From Agelaius tricolor (taxonomy: Eukaryota; Chordata; Aves; Passeriformes; Icteridae): a DNA stretch of 64,000 nucleotides. The notes under the pieces were generated by a model. It was given only the letters and a program-made list of their open reading frames with translations. It had not been told where the DNA came from and searched no databases. Within the stretch, counting starts at the first letter, position 1; every line of letters begins with the position of its first letter. The position numbers and the translations under genes were made by a program. Below are positions 35,685 through 47,800 of this stretch, piece after piece. The stretch is taken from the NCBI GenBank assembly GCA_023055355.1, contig JALJCS010000037.1:2666001-2730000 (forward strand). The letters are read 5' to 3'.

Positions 35685-35840
35685 TCAGGAGCAGAGCAGG
35701 GTGCTCTGGATGAACTGGCAGAGGCAGGGGACGCTGCTGTGGCCCAGGTGTCCCCCGGGGCTGGCCCGAGGCAGCCGGCCTGTCACCAGGAGCCGCACGT
35801 AGCACGCGCTGAAGATCACCAGGAGCTGCTGGGCCATGGC
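35685..35840 (-). CDS. TMEM268: TMEM268 last coding exon with stop
   Basis: 156 nt, 51 codons and TGA, acceptor CTGCAG. It encodes AMAQQLLVIFSACYVRLLVTG and a C-terminal CLCQFIQSTLLCS tail, parallel to human [20 protein letters not shown] and CPCQLIEAYIL. The stop codon (35685-35687) is followed after 9 nt by a solo LTR. Confidence 0.94.
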   Translation of the reverse strand, partial: AMAQQLLVIFSACYVRLLVTGRLPRASPGGHLGHSSVPCLCQFIQSTLLCS

Positions 35841-38800
35841 CTGCAGGGAGCAAGGGAGCTGCCAGAGCACTGTTAACCGTGCCCCACAGGTGACTTGGTG
35901 TGGGGTAACTGAGATGAGCGGTGGGAAATGACCCTGGCTCATCCCAGGCTGCAGGGGCTGAGGGAGGAGCACTGGCTGCTCTCTGCTTCCCCTTTAGCTT
36001 GGGCTTTTGTCTTAGCCCACACCCTGCTGGCTTCAAACCAGCCACTGGTGTAAAACGTGGAATTCAGGTTTACAAGTGTGGAATTCAAGTTTACAAGTGT
36101 GGAATTCAGGTTTTTAGGGTTCCCTCCTCCTCATGGCTTCAAACCTGTCACTGGTTTAAAACATGGAATTCAGGTTTACAAGTGTGGAATTCAGGTTTTC
36201 CAGGGTTTCCTCCTCCTCATGGCTTCAAACTAACCGCTGGTTGTAAACCTGGCTTCAAACCAGCCACTGGTTTTAAACCAGCCATTGGTTTAAAATGTGG
36301 AATTCAGGTTTTTAGGGTTTCCTCCTCCTCCTGACTTCAAACCTGTCACTGGTTTTAAACCAGCCACTGGTTTAAAATATGGAATTCAGGTTTACAAATA
36401 TGGAATTCAGGTTTTTCAGGGTTTCCTCCTCCTCCTGGCTTCAAATCAGCCACTGGTTTAAAACGTGGAATTCAGGTTTACAAATGTGGAATTCAAGTTT
36501 TTCAGGGTTCCCACCTCCTCCTGGCTTCAAACCAGCCACACTGGTTTTAAACCAGCCATTGGTTTGAAATGTGGAATTCAGGTTTACAAATGTGGAATTC
36601 AGGTTTTTCAGGGTTTCCTCCTCCTCCTGGCTTCAAATCAGCCACTGGTTTAAAACGTGGAATTCAGGTTTACAAATGTGGAATTCAAGTTTTTCAGGGT
36701 TCCCACCTCCTCCTGGCTTCAAACCAGCCACTGGTTTTAAACCAGCCATTGGTTTGAAATGTGGAATTCAGGTTTACAAATGTGGAATTCAGGTTTTTCA
36801 GGGTTTCCTCCTCATGGCTTCAAACTTGTCACTGGTTTTAAACCAGCCATTGGTTTAAAATATGGAATTCAGGTTTTTCAGGGTTTTCTCTCCTCATGGC
36901 TTCAAACCAACCGCTGGTTGTAAACCTGGCTTCAAACCAGCCACTGGTTTTAAACCAGCCATTGGTTTAAAATGTGGCATTCAGGTTCACAAATGTGGAA
37001 TTCAGAATTTTCAGGGTTTCCTCCTCCTCCTGTCCTCAAACCAGCCACCGGTTTGAAACTGGCTTCAAACCAGGCACTGCTATTTGGTCCTGGCTGTCCT
37101 GAGCACCCTGAGGGCATCACCTGCCTCAGCTCTGCTCCCTGGGAGCCCATGCCAGCATCCTCAGGGATGGCAGGGGAGGCATGGAGAGATTCCTTCCTTA
37201 AGCAGCCCCTCCCAGCTGTGCTTTGTGCACTTCAGCCCCCAGCACTGCCTCCAGGCCCTGGCAGCCCACATCACTCACCTGCAGGGGACACAGGTAAGGG
37301 ACACTGGGGACACCTGGGCACACGGGCAGCTCCTGCCCCGAGCCCTGGGTTTGCTGGGGTGGAGGTGGGCAAGGACAGAGACCTGGCCCAGGTCCCCTTG
37401 TGGCCACAGTGCTGGCACTCTGTCCCCACAGGGGTGACACCAAGCTGGCCTGCAGGTGGCCCTGGGGACCTGCCCACTCTGTCCCTGCCTCCTCGGGCTT
37501 GTTTTGGCCTGTAGACAGCCAGAGAGCCTCATCCTGCAGGGATGTCACCTGTACTGAATTCACTTAGAGACAGTGACAGGAAAACTGCAAAATAAATCAA
37601 AATCATCCCTTTGGTAGCTCCGTGCTGAGCAGGAATCAGGGCACATTTGTTGCTCAGAGTGGCACAAGGCTTTGAAGGCACTTTCCATGGAGGAGACAAA
37701 GGCTGGGCTGATCCATGGCTCAGCTCAGCCTGGACAGGGGCATCAGGTCCCTGGGGAGAGGTTTTCTTCCAAACAGGACCTTTGGGAGCAGCAAGGAAAA
37801 GCCCAATCCATGAATTCCTCAAGGATTATCCCCAGCTGCTCAGACAGCTTTGAATTCAGGTTTACAAACATGGAATTCAGGTTTTTAAGGGTTTCCTCCT
37901 CCTCCTCCTGGCAGCACCAGGGCTGGAGAAGGTCTGTGTGGGCTTCCAGGTGCTTCTGCTGGAGAAAAAGGTGAGGTCCCCCATGGCTGGGATGAGTTTT
38001 GGAGCTGAGATGCCTCGGGGGTGATTTGGTGCCTCTATAAAGGGGATATTTCTCCTTACCTGGGGTGGACCCTCGGGGATGAGGTGCAGGAGCTCACTGC
38101 AGGTCACAGGATCCTTATTCAGGGTCACCCCTCTGGATAAAAGAGGGGATTCTTCACATGGAGCCTCCTCCTCCACCCCCAGCTCGGGCTGAGCTGCCAC
38201 ATCCATGACCACACAGAGCTTGTTCAGCCTGTGCCTCAAGCCTGCCTGGAAGAGAAGGAGATTTTGGGGCTCTCCAAAGGCAGGCAGCAGTGCTGTCCTG
38301 TGGAGAGCCTTTACAGGGCACCATTTGTCCTTGCATGGTTTTTATTCCTGGAATTTCCCACCCCAGGCAGCAGTGGTGTCCTGAGCACAGCCTTTACAGG
38401 GTACCATTTTTCCCTGCATGGATTTAAATCCTAGGATTTCCCACCCCAGGCAGCAGGGATGTCTTGAGGACAGAGTTTAAAAGGTACAAATTTCTCTTTG
38501 TTTTGCACATTTTTCACTCCTGGGGTTTCCCATGCCATGGGCTGTGCCCAGCACTTGGAGCTGGGTGTCCCTGGCATGGCCTGGCTGCCCTCAGCTGCCA
38601 GTGGCTGCTCTCAGCACCACAGACACAGCCTGGCATGGAGAATCCTGTCTTTAAAACCAGAGTTCTCTCCTCCCCTGTGTGAATCCAGGAACTGCTGCCC
38701 ACCCCTGAGCTGCAGCTTTCAGGGAGATGAGCAGCCTGGAGATTTCAGAGGGCTCTCACCCCTCACCATACAAAAGCAGTTCAGTGGATATTTACACACC

Positions 38801-41800
38801 CACAGAGAGCAAAACATTTTCTGAAGGCCAAGAGGACAAAATGTTTATATAATTAACTGAATGCAGCAATTCCTGCTCCTCCAGGCTATCCCACTTTTTC
38901 CAGGAGGACAGCTCAAGGTGGCAGCTGTTCCAAGGTGTGCCACGTGCTTCCAAAATTTGCCTTTCATTCCTGATGACTTTCCATCATTAAAGCTGCACTG
39001 TTAATTATCCAGACACACATATTCCACAGGGTCTGGACAAATTCCCGCTGAATTGGGCAGGGACAGGTGCACCTTATTCACCTTCCAGTCTGCCCAGCTC
39101 CCAGTGCACAGCAGGGCACTCCAACACTCCTTTGTCCTTGCCCAGCTCCATCCCAGGCCAAAACAAGCCCGAGGAGGCAGGGACAGAGTGGGCAGGTCCC
39201 CAGGGCCACCTGCAGGCCAGCTTGGTGTCACCCCTGTGGGGACAGAGTGCCAGCACTGTGGCCACAAGGGGACCTGGGCCAGGTCTCTGTCCTTGCCCAC
39301 CTCCACCCCAGCAAACCCAGGGCTCGGGGCAGGAGCTGCCCGTGTGCCCAGGTGTCCCCAGTGTCCCTTACCTGTGTCCCCTGCAGGTGAGTGATGTGGG
39401 CTGCCAGGGCCTGGAGGCAGTGCTGGGGGCTGAAGTGCACAAAGCACAGCTGGGAGGGGCTGCTTAAGGAAGGAATCTCTCCATGCCTCCCCTGCCATCC
39501 CTGAGGATGCTGGCATGGGCTCCCAGGGAGCAGAGCTGAGGCAGGTGATGCCCTCAGGGTGCTCAGGACAGCCAGGACCAAATAGCAGTGCCTGGTTTGA
39601 AGCCAGTTTCAAACCAGTGGCTGGTTTGAGGACAGGAGGAGGAGGAAACCCTGAAAATTCTGAATTCCACACTTGTAAACTTGAATTCCACATTTGTGAA
39701 CCTGAATTCCACATTTTAAAACCAATGGCTGGTTTGCAACCAGCGGTTGGTTTGAAGCCATGAGGAGAGAAAACCCTGAAAAACCTGAATTCTATATTTG
39801 TAAACCTGAATTCCACATTTTAAACCAGTGGCTGGTTTAAAACCAGTGGCTGGTTTGAGGACAGGAGGAGGAGTAAACCCTGAAGATTCTGAATTCCACA
39901 CTTGTAAACTTCAATTCCATATTTGTGAACCTGAATGCCACATTTTAAACCAATGGCTGGTTTAAAACCAGCGGCTGGTTTGAAGCCAGGTTTACAACCA
40001 GCAGTTGGTTTGAAGCCATGAGGAGAGAAAACCCTGAAAAACCTGAGTTCCATATTTGTAAACCTGAATTGTACGTTTTAAACCAGTGGCTGGTTTGAAG
40101 CCAGGAGGAGGAGAAGGAAGCCCTGAAAAACCTGAATTCCATATTTGTAAACCTGAATTCCACATTTTAAACCAGTGGTTGGTTTAAAACCAGTGACAGG
40201 TTTGAAGCCATGAGGAGGAGGAAACCCTGAAAAACCTGAATTCCACACTTGTAAACCTGAATTCCACGTTTTAAAGCAGTGGCTGGTTTGAAGCCAGGAG
40301 GAGGAGGGAACCCTAAAAACCTGAATTCCACACTTGTAAACCTGATTTCCACGTTTTACACCAGTGGCTGGTTTGAAGCCAGCAGGGTGTGGGCTAAAAG
40401 CCCAAGCTAAGGGGGAAGCAGAGAGCAGCCAGTGCTCCTCCCTGAGCCCCTGCAGCCTGGGATGAGCCAGGGTCATTTCCCATCATTCATCTCAGTGGCC
40501 CCACACCCTCAGCTGCCCTAAACCCTTTCCTGCTGCCTCACTTTGTTTCTAGGGATTCACTCCACTGATTTTTTACAAAATTGCCCATTCTCAGTGCTGC
40601 TCTGAGGACACTTCTGAGAAGAGTTTTCCAAGAGCAGGGTGTTGGGGATGTGAGTCCTGCCAACTCTGAGGCAGCCAGAGCTCTGTCCTTGTGCATCTGC
40701 CAGCAGCACAGGGATGCAGGAAAAATATAAAATCCAGAGGGTTAAAATGGATCTGATATTGGAGCAGACAGAGCCATTGTAAATCTCTGGGTTATTTGCT
40801 GCTCTCAGGAAGTTTTGGGACAGGTAGGTCAAGGTGAAGGCTCCCTGGATTAGTCCTCTAATGGACTATGATGGCCTGAAAAAATGTGGGATTCAGGTTT
40901 ACAAATGTGGGATTCAGGTTTGCAAATGTAGGATTCAGGTTTACAAATGTGGGATTCAGGTTTACAAATGTGGGATTCAAGTTTGCAAATGTGGGATTCA
41001 GGTTTGCAAATGTAGAATTCAGGTTTACAAATGTAGAATTCAGGTTTGCAAATGTAGAATTCAGGTTTACAAATGTGGGATTCAGGTTTACAAATGTGGA
41101 ATTCAGGTTACAAATGTGGGATTCAGGTTTACAAATGTGGGATTCAGGTTTACAAATGTGGAATTCAGGTTTAGAAATGTAGAATTCAGGTTTACGAATG
41201 TAGAATTCAGTTTTACAAATGTGGAATTCAGGTTTACAAATGTGGAATTCAGGTTTACAAATGTGGAATTCAGGTTTGCAAATGTGGAATTCAGGTTTTT
41301 CAGGGTTTCCTCTCCTCCTGAATGACTTTGCCCTCCTGCAGTGTTCCCGGTCCCCTTCCCTGCTTCACCCTGGCTTCTCTCTCCATTTGTATTTCAAGCC
41401 TCTCTCTGTGTCTCTCTCACCTTCCTTTAACACCTTCATGGAGCCTTAAAACTCTCTTCATTCCCCTAAATCCCTGTCTAGTGAAGAAAAATAATCTCTG
41501 AAAAGGAGCAAATGAGCCCAAGGATGGGGATTTTGTTTTTCTCCATGTTAAGAGTTTTTGGGAGACTGTTTGGTTTTCTCCCTCATGTTTTTTTAGCAGT
41601 TTTTGTTTGGGTTTTTTTGGGTTTTTGTGTTTTGTTTTGGTTTGGTTTGGGGTTTTTTTTTGCCATAGGAACTTTGCTATCCCTCTGCCTATAGGCAGAA
41701 CCATCAGTGTCACATCATTATAACACATTTTTAGGAATAATTGTCTGCCCTAATGAATCCCACTTCAATCATTTAGACTCATTATTTCCAATCACCTTTG

Positions 41801-44800
41801 GGCACATCTCAATCCCCACTTACAGGAGAAATAAAAACATCCCGATTCCTCTCCCATAGGAGACAAAGAAGATCCTAGGAATGCCACCCTCTGGATCACA
41901 GCATCAACAATAATTGATGTTGTGATAAATTGATACAGATCATTGATACAATTGATAAATGTCTCCAGCAAGAGGGATCTGACCAATTATCCCTCCTGAC
42001 CAATTCCCTGACCAATTCCCACCAAGGATACTTGTAGGATGTTGTGTGGCCCGTCCAGGACATCTGTTATCCCCAGGATTATGCTGTGTTTGAGAAAGAT
42101 TTCATTGACAGCTGCCAGCCTCACATCTGTGTTCACGTTTAGCTGTTAAAGAATGCAAGGAAAAATAACACAATCCACAGCAAAAGTCTACAAAGTGCAG
42201 CTGGATAATCCCAAATACTGCAATTCTGAAAGGAGAACAGTGGGATTGATTTCCAGTGTCATGTTCTCCCTTCCAGCCCCCAGCAACCTCCTTTCCTGAA
42301 CCTCTGTGAACCCCCACATTTGCCTGGTTTCCTCTTGGAAGAATCATTTGCTCCAAATCCCCCTCTGGATTTTGAATCAAGACTTTCCAATATTATTCTT
42401 CAGCCAAATAAATGGTGCCAGTGATGCCAGAGGCAGCAGGGAATGCCAGGAGGAATCATCAGCAGCAGGGCAGGAGCCAGAGCTGCTGTGGAGCACAATC
42501 CATCCTCTGCAAGGGTTGGTCTGCAGGGTGACCCTGCTGTGGCTTCTCAGTGCTCAAAGAAGCTCCAGGAGAGCTGGAGAGGGACTGGGGACAAGGGATG
42601 GCTTTGTTGCTGTTTGGCACAGGGAGAAGCTGGGCTGGAGGGGGGGGATTGTCCAGTCTGGGCTGCCTGGGAAGGTCCTGCCAGGAGCAGCCACCAAGGC
42701 ACCAGTGGGTTTTAAGGTTTGGGTTTTCCCAACAGGTTGTTTGGCTGGACATTGAGGGACTGATATCCATGCCCAGCCTGGAGATAGGATAGAAAAGCTC
42801 CAGGGAGAGCTCAGAGCCCCTTGCAGGGCCTAAAGGGGCTCCAGGAGAGCTGGAGAGGGACTGGGGACAAGGCATGGAGGGACAGGACACAGGGAATGGC
42901 TCCCACTGCCAGAGGGCAGGGCTGGATGGGATATTGGGAATTGGGAATTGTTCCCTGGCAGGGTGGGCAGGCCCTGGCACAGGTGCCCAGAGCAGCTGGG
43001 GCTGCCCCTGGATCCCTGGCAGTGCCCAAGGCCAGGCTGGACAGGGCTGGGAGCACCTGGGACAGTGGGAGGTGTCCCTGCCATGGCTGGGGTGGCATTG
43101 GATGGGATTTAAGGTGCCTTTTAACCCAAACCAGGCTGGGATTCTCTAACCCTCTGATCTCCAGCAGCAGGAGCTCTGAGCCAGCCTGAGCAGCTCCAAC
43201 ACTTCCCTTTCAAACATTCCATCCCCTCCCTTGGCTGCAGAACATCCCTTGCCTTCCCTGAGTGCTGTAAAATCATTCCCTCTTCCCTGGATCATTGTTT
43301 TCTCTGCCTGCAGCCAGGGAATGCCCCAGCAGGAAGAATCCTGCTCCCCTCTCTCCACATTCCCTCTCCAGGAGCCTCCTCTCACCTTCCTCTGGTGCCC
43401 ATCAATGACCAGGATCACCAGGACAGTGAGAGCCAGGGCCACCAGTGTCACCAGCACGCCAGCCCCCCAGGAGTGGCCCAGGGAACACAGCTGGAGGGTG
43501 GAGTAAAGGTTTGTCCAGAGAGAGATGTAGAATACCTGGGGAAAAACAGAGAGGCTGGTGAGAGTCACAAACCCATGAAAGTGAGAAAAGTCACAGGAAG
43601 AAGGAAATAACAGTCCCTTCTCCCTTATAAATTAGGTCCCACGAGATTTTTTCACAGGGTGAGAAAGGACAAAACTTCTTTCCAATAATAAATAGAGGAA
43701 AGAAAGGATTGGAAGGACTGAGTGAGCCCTAGTTTATTTTAAAAAATCACCACTCACCAAAGACAAAGAGTGAATTATTTATGATGATTCGTCCCTAGGA
43801 AGGATTTCAACTGAGTTCTTCCATTTAGATGAGGAATGCACTCACTGAGGCATATTGATAATAATTCTCAGAGTGCCTGGATTTAGAAAGTTCCTATTTC
43901 AAGGTGGTGCAGAGACCACTCCATTACAGTAATGCTCAACCAGGGGGCACTGACACAGGGCTAAAGGGGTGGGTTAAAGGCAGGGAAAACTGGATTCCTT
44001 CACCTCACAGAGCATGGATTTGGGCAGGAGATTGCCTAGGAGCAGGTCTGACATGTAGGGCACAGCCTCATCTCATCATGACAAAACTCAGGTGCACCAA
44101 ACCCCTCAAAACTGATCATTGAACATTCACAGTACCAGTGAAAGAAGAAGATTTGCATAATGGCTAGTTAAAAAAAAAAAAAAAAAGGAATTAAATATTT
44201 GGATTTGATCACACCCTCAGCACACTGCAATGCACCAGCCTCACAGCAGATGCTCATGGTTGGGTCTCTGGAGAAGTTTCTTTCACCAGAAGAAGATAAA
44301 CAAGACCAAAAGTTGACTGATTCGTTGGTCTAAATTAGCATAAGGACCAAAATGCCTTCAGATCCTTAAAATCAAGTTCTAAACCAAACCTGTTGTACGT
44401 GCTGTCACCTCAGCAAGTGCTGGTCACCCATGGACAGCCTGGGTAGAGACAAGACACCAGACTTTGGTGGGAATCCACCAACAGGGTGGAGAGAGAGCCC
44501 TGCCCTCCATCTGCAGCAATTCTGTGAGCTGGAATGTCAGAATTCAGGACATCCCTCTGCCTGTCCTGCATTGCTCCAGCCCCTGCCAGGGGGGGCACAG
44601 AGCCCAAGACACACCTGTGCCTTTGATTATGACCCATGGAAAAAATTACCAACCTTATATGAGGATCTGCAAGCCACAACAGTTTAAGTAGAATAATAGT
44701 TAGTTTGTTGCAGGGTGAAAAATTGATTTTTTGGGGTTTTTAGAATGGGGGTTCAGGAGGCAAGATGGAGGGATCTGGGCATGTCCAGCCTTTCTGCTTC

Positions 44801-47800
44801 TTCTTCTTGGCCTCCATCTTCTGCTGTGATGGTGGCACTTTTGAATTGGTTTAAGGCAGAAGCTCAGTGTCTAACATAGGTGATAGGTATTGGGAAGTTA
44901 TTGTAAATAATGTACACGTAGGTTGTAGTATAAAAAGATAACACCACCCCAGGGGCAGGCAGAGTGCCTGGAACTGTCCTGCTGAACGGATCTCAACAGG
45001 CCAGAGAAAGAATTTTATAGATAAGAAACAATAAACAACCTTGAGAATGAGAATAGAGGAGTTCTGACTCCTTCTTCGACTGCTAGGCTGGGAAAAGAGA
45101 ATTTCTAATGCATCTTGGGGTCATCCTGACCAGCAGAAGTCCCGAGATTGGAATTGCCAAGAGAACCCACCAGGAATGTGTCAGAACTGGGATTTGTTGC
45201 TCAGCCCAGCCCAGCCCCGCTCCCTCCCTGGGCACAAGAACCCTGGTGCCAGGCTGGGCAGGGTGCAGTGCCCTCACCATGGCCATGGCAATCTGGCAGC
45301 CCCTGGAGCTGTAGAACAGGTACCGCCTCCCTTGGGGGCTCAGCACACCCTCCTGGATCAGCCTCCTCCATGGATCAATGGGCACCTGCAGGAACAAACA
45401 CAGAACCACAGCCAGCCTCCAGCGTGGGCTCCAGCCCCAGCAGAGCCAGCTGGGCAAAGCTCGTGGGTGCTGTGGCTCAATAAAGGAGGATGTTGTGCAA
45501 GAGCCTGAGATGAGGGATGGGGGACATCAGGCAGCTCTTCAAAATGCTGTTTATTGTATACAAAATGCTGTTTATTGTATATTACAGCTCTTCAAAATGC
45601 TGTTTATTGTATACAAAATGCTGTTTATTGTATACAAAATGCTGTTTATTGTATATTACAGCTCTGCAAAATGCTGTTTATTGTATATAAAATGCTGTCT
45701 ATTGTATATTACAGCTCTTCAAAATGCTGCTTATTGTATACAAAATGCTGTTTATTGTATACAAAATGCTGTTTATTGTATATTACAGCTCTTCAAAATG
45801 CTGCTTATTGTATACAAAATGCTGTTTATTGTATACAAAATGCTGTTTATTGTATATTACAGCTCTTCAAAATTCTGCTTATTGTATACAAAATGCTGCT
45901 TATTGTATACAAAGTGCTGTTTATTGTATATTACAGCTCTTCAAAATGCTGTTTATTGTATACAAAATGCCATTTATTGTATACAAAATGCTGTTTACTG
46001 TATATTACAGCTTTCCAAGAAGCTGTTTATTATATACAAAATGCTGTTTGTTGTATATTACAACTCTTCAAAATGCTGCTTATTGTATATTACAGCTGTT
46101 CAAAAGGCTGTTTACTATATACAAAATGCTGCTTACTGTATATTACAGCTCTTCAAAATGCTGTTTATTGTACAGAAGATGTTACAGCAGCCATGGGTCA
46201 TGGGTAACAGAGCCACGCCTAAAGCTGCCAGCTACAGCTATAGGAAAACCTGAAGCCCCTTTAGTTCTGAATTAAAATCATATTTTATATGTTATATTTA
46301 TATTATATTTATTTATATTTTAATATAAAGAAAATTATATATTAGAAAAAGATATATATTATATAAAGAAAATGATAAATATTTTTCTTTGCTGAGCCTC
46401 TTAATATATAATAACCAATCATCATCATATACAAAACCTTTACTATTGCCTATAGCCTATCACAACTATCATTACCATATTGCAGACATTACTATCCAAC
46501 CACATGAGTTAGTATGGTACAGTTTAAGCTTAAAGTTGTTTTTCTGTTTTCCTGCAGTGGAAAATTCTTAAACCTTTTTTCTGTGGCAGCAGCTCTCTGG
46601 CCACAGAGAGAAACACAACTTTCCCAGGCCTTTCTGGGGAAGGCTGTGAGAAGATCAGAGAAAAGAATGAGAAACAATTCTCATCTTAACCTGCTGCACC
46701 TGTTGTTGTGCACATGTGGAATGTGTTATGGAGATTTGTTTACCCAAGGGTGGTTTCTTAATTGGCCAATGGTGATGGTGTTTGGATTGGAGGAGCAATT
46801 GGGTCCAGGTGTATCATACCTGTCTATAAAAGCAATGGTTTCTTAATAATGATATATATAATAAAGAGATTGATCAGCCTTCTGTGAATCATGGCATCAA
46901 TGCTAATTATTACCCAGCTGGGGGGCACTGAAATGACATTTTTCTACCTGCCACATCAGCATGTTTGTTTGCCTGTGGTATCCTCTGCTTTTCCTAAGAC
47001 CTATTTCTGCTTGGAAAAAACATCTTTTTTGTTTGTGGTCAAGATATCCTTTGGTCTAGTCATAAAACCTCCTTCCAGCTCAACTTAACCTTTGCTTTTT
47101 TTAGTTGTCCACTAAGACTGGCTCAGCAATCCTCAATTTAGACATCTGTTATTCTTCTATATCAAAACTTGTTCCCATCTCTATTCTGCTCTCAGGTTCT
47201 ACATTCAGAGATCTTTCTGCCAAGCACACATAGCTGTGAAATTTTCTTGTCAAACTTTCATCTTTCCCAACAATGCAGAACACATTTTATGGTGCAAAAA
47301 AAAAAAGGATCCATCCCAGTTTATTCCTCACATCCCCTTTTATAGGGTTTTTTAGGAACATCCCCTGTCTACCCCCAATTGGTCAGTAACAAGTTGTTAT
47401 TCTGTATGGGTTGGTCACTCCAACCCTCGGTGTCTACGTGTTTGTGAGAGATGGTTTTCATTTTTCTATCTAACAGAGTAAAAACAGTTTATACATGTGG
47501 CTAACGTTTATCACAGCCCTAGAGCTCTTTCTCAGGGAAAGCAGGTTGTTTTCCACAGTCCTAGAGCTCTTTCTTAGGGAAAACAAGATGTTTTTCACTG
47601 CTGCAGGACTCTGTTCTCACCAAGAGCTGTCAGCTTTCTCATGGCTTGTTGGCTCGAGTCAGGATTTGGTTTGTAGGCCTTTGGCCTGCTGTTTCACTGT
47701 GAGAAATGAATTTATAGAAAATTTTTTAAGTTTTATAGAAGGTTTACATAATGCACACTGCAACCCATAGTATAAATTCTGTGTCTAAATTTTTCTACAA

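Larger units (their letters stand above)
35895..37511 (+). repeat. Left arm of a large inverted duplication
   Basis: Pairs with 39154-40510 in reverse orientation. 37084-37511 is identical to its partner over every base I compared, including the exon 6 copy. The outer part (35900-36050) also matches with a few changes. The minisatellite between them is about 240 bp longer in this arm. Inner edge is sharp at TGGCCTG; the outer edge lies about 55 nt from exon 8. Confidence 0.93.
39154..40510 (-). repeat. Right arm of a large inverted duplication (contains exon 6)
   Basis: Reverse complement of 35895-37511, about 1.36 kb, holding exon 6 and parts of introns 5 and 6. The spacer between arms (37512-39153, 1.64 kb) holds exon 7. 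Confidence 0.93.
45496..47272 (-). mobile_element. LTR (family B) in TMEM268 intron 2, sense, with expanded repeat and nested LTR
   Basis: Sense start TGTTGGGAAAGATG at 47272 and end GGCTCTTGCA at 45496. Flanks CTGCAT/CAACAT agree at only four of six. The 20-bp AATAAA-bearing unit that occurs about three times in the sister LTRs has expanded to roughly 640 bp (45538-46178). A family A LTR is inserted at 46582-46938. Confidence 0.82.

Noticed and set aside
37084..37437. Plus-strand frame containing the exon 6 peptide, as a separate gene
   Set aside because: It is the inverted duplicate of a single internal exon, with no partner exons on the plus strand.
39001..39816. 271-codon minus-strand frame covering TMEM268 exon 6
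   Set aside because: It includes the true 78-nt exon but reads through both introns. Splice sites and human exon structure limit the coding part to 39372-39449.
45378..46253. Open frames of up to 291 codons on the plus strand
   Set aside because: They are translations of the AATAAA minisatellite in several frames, on the strand opposite to the LTR, with no domain.
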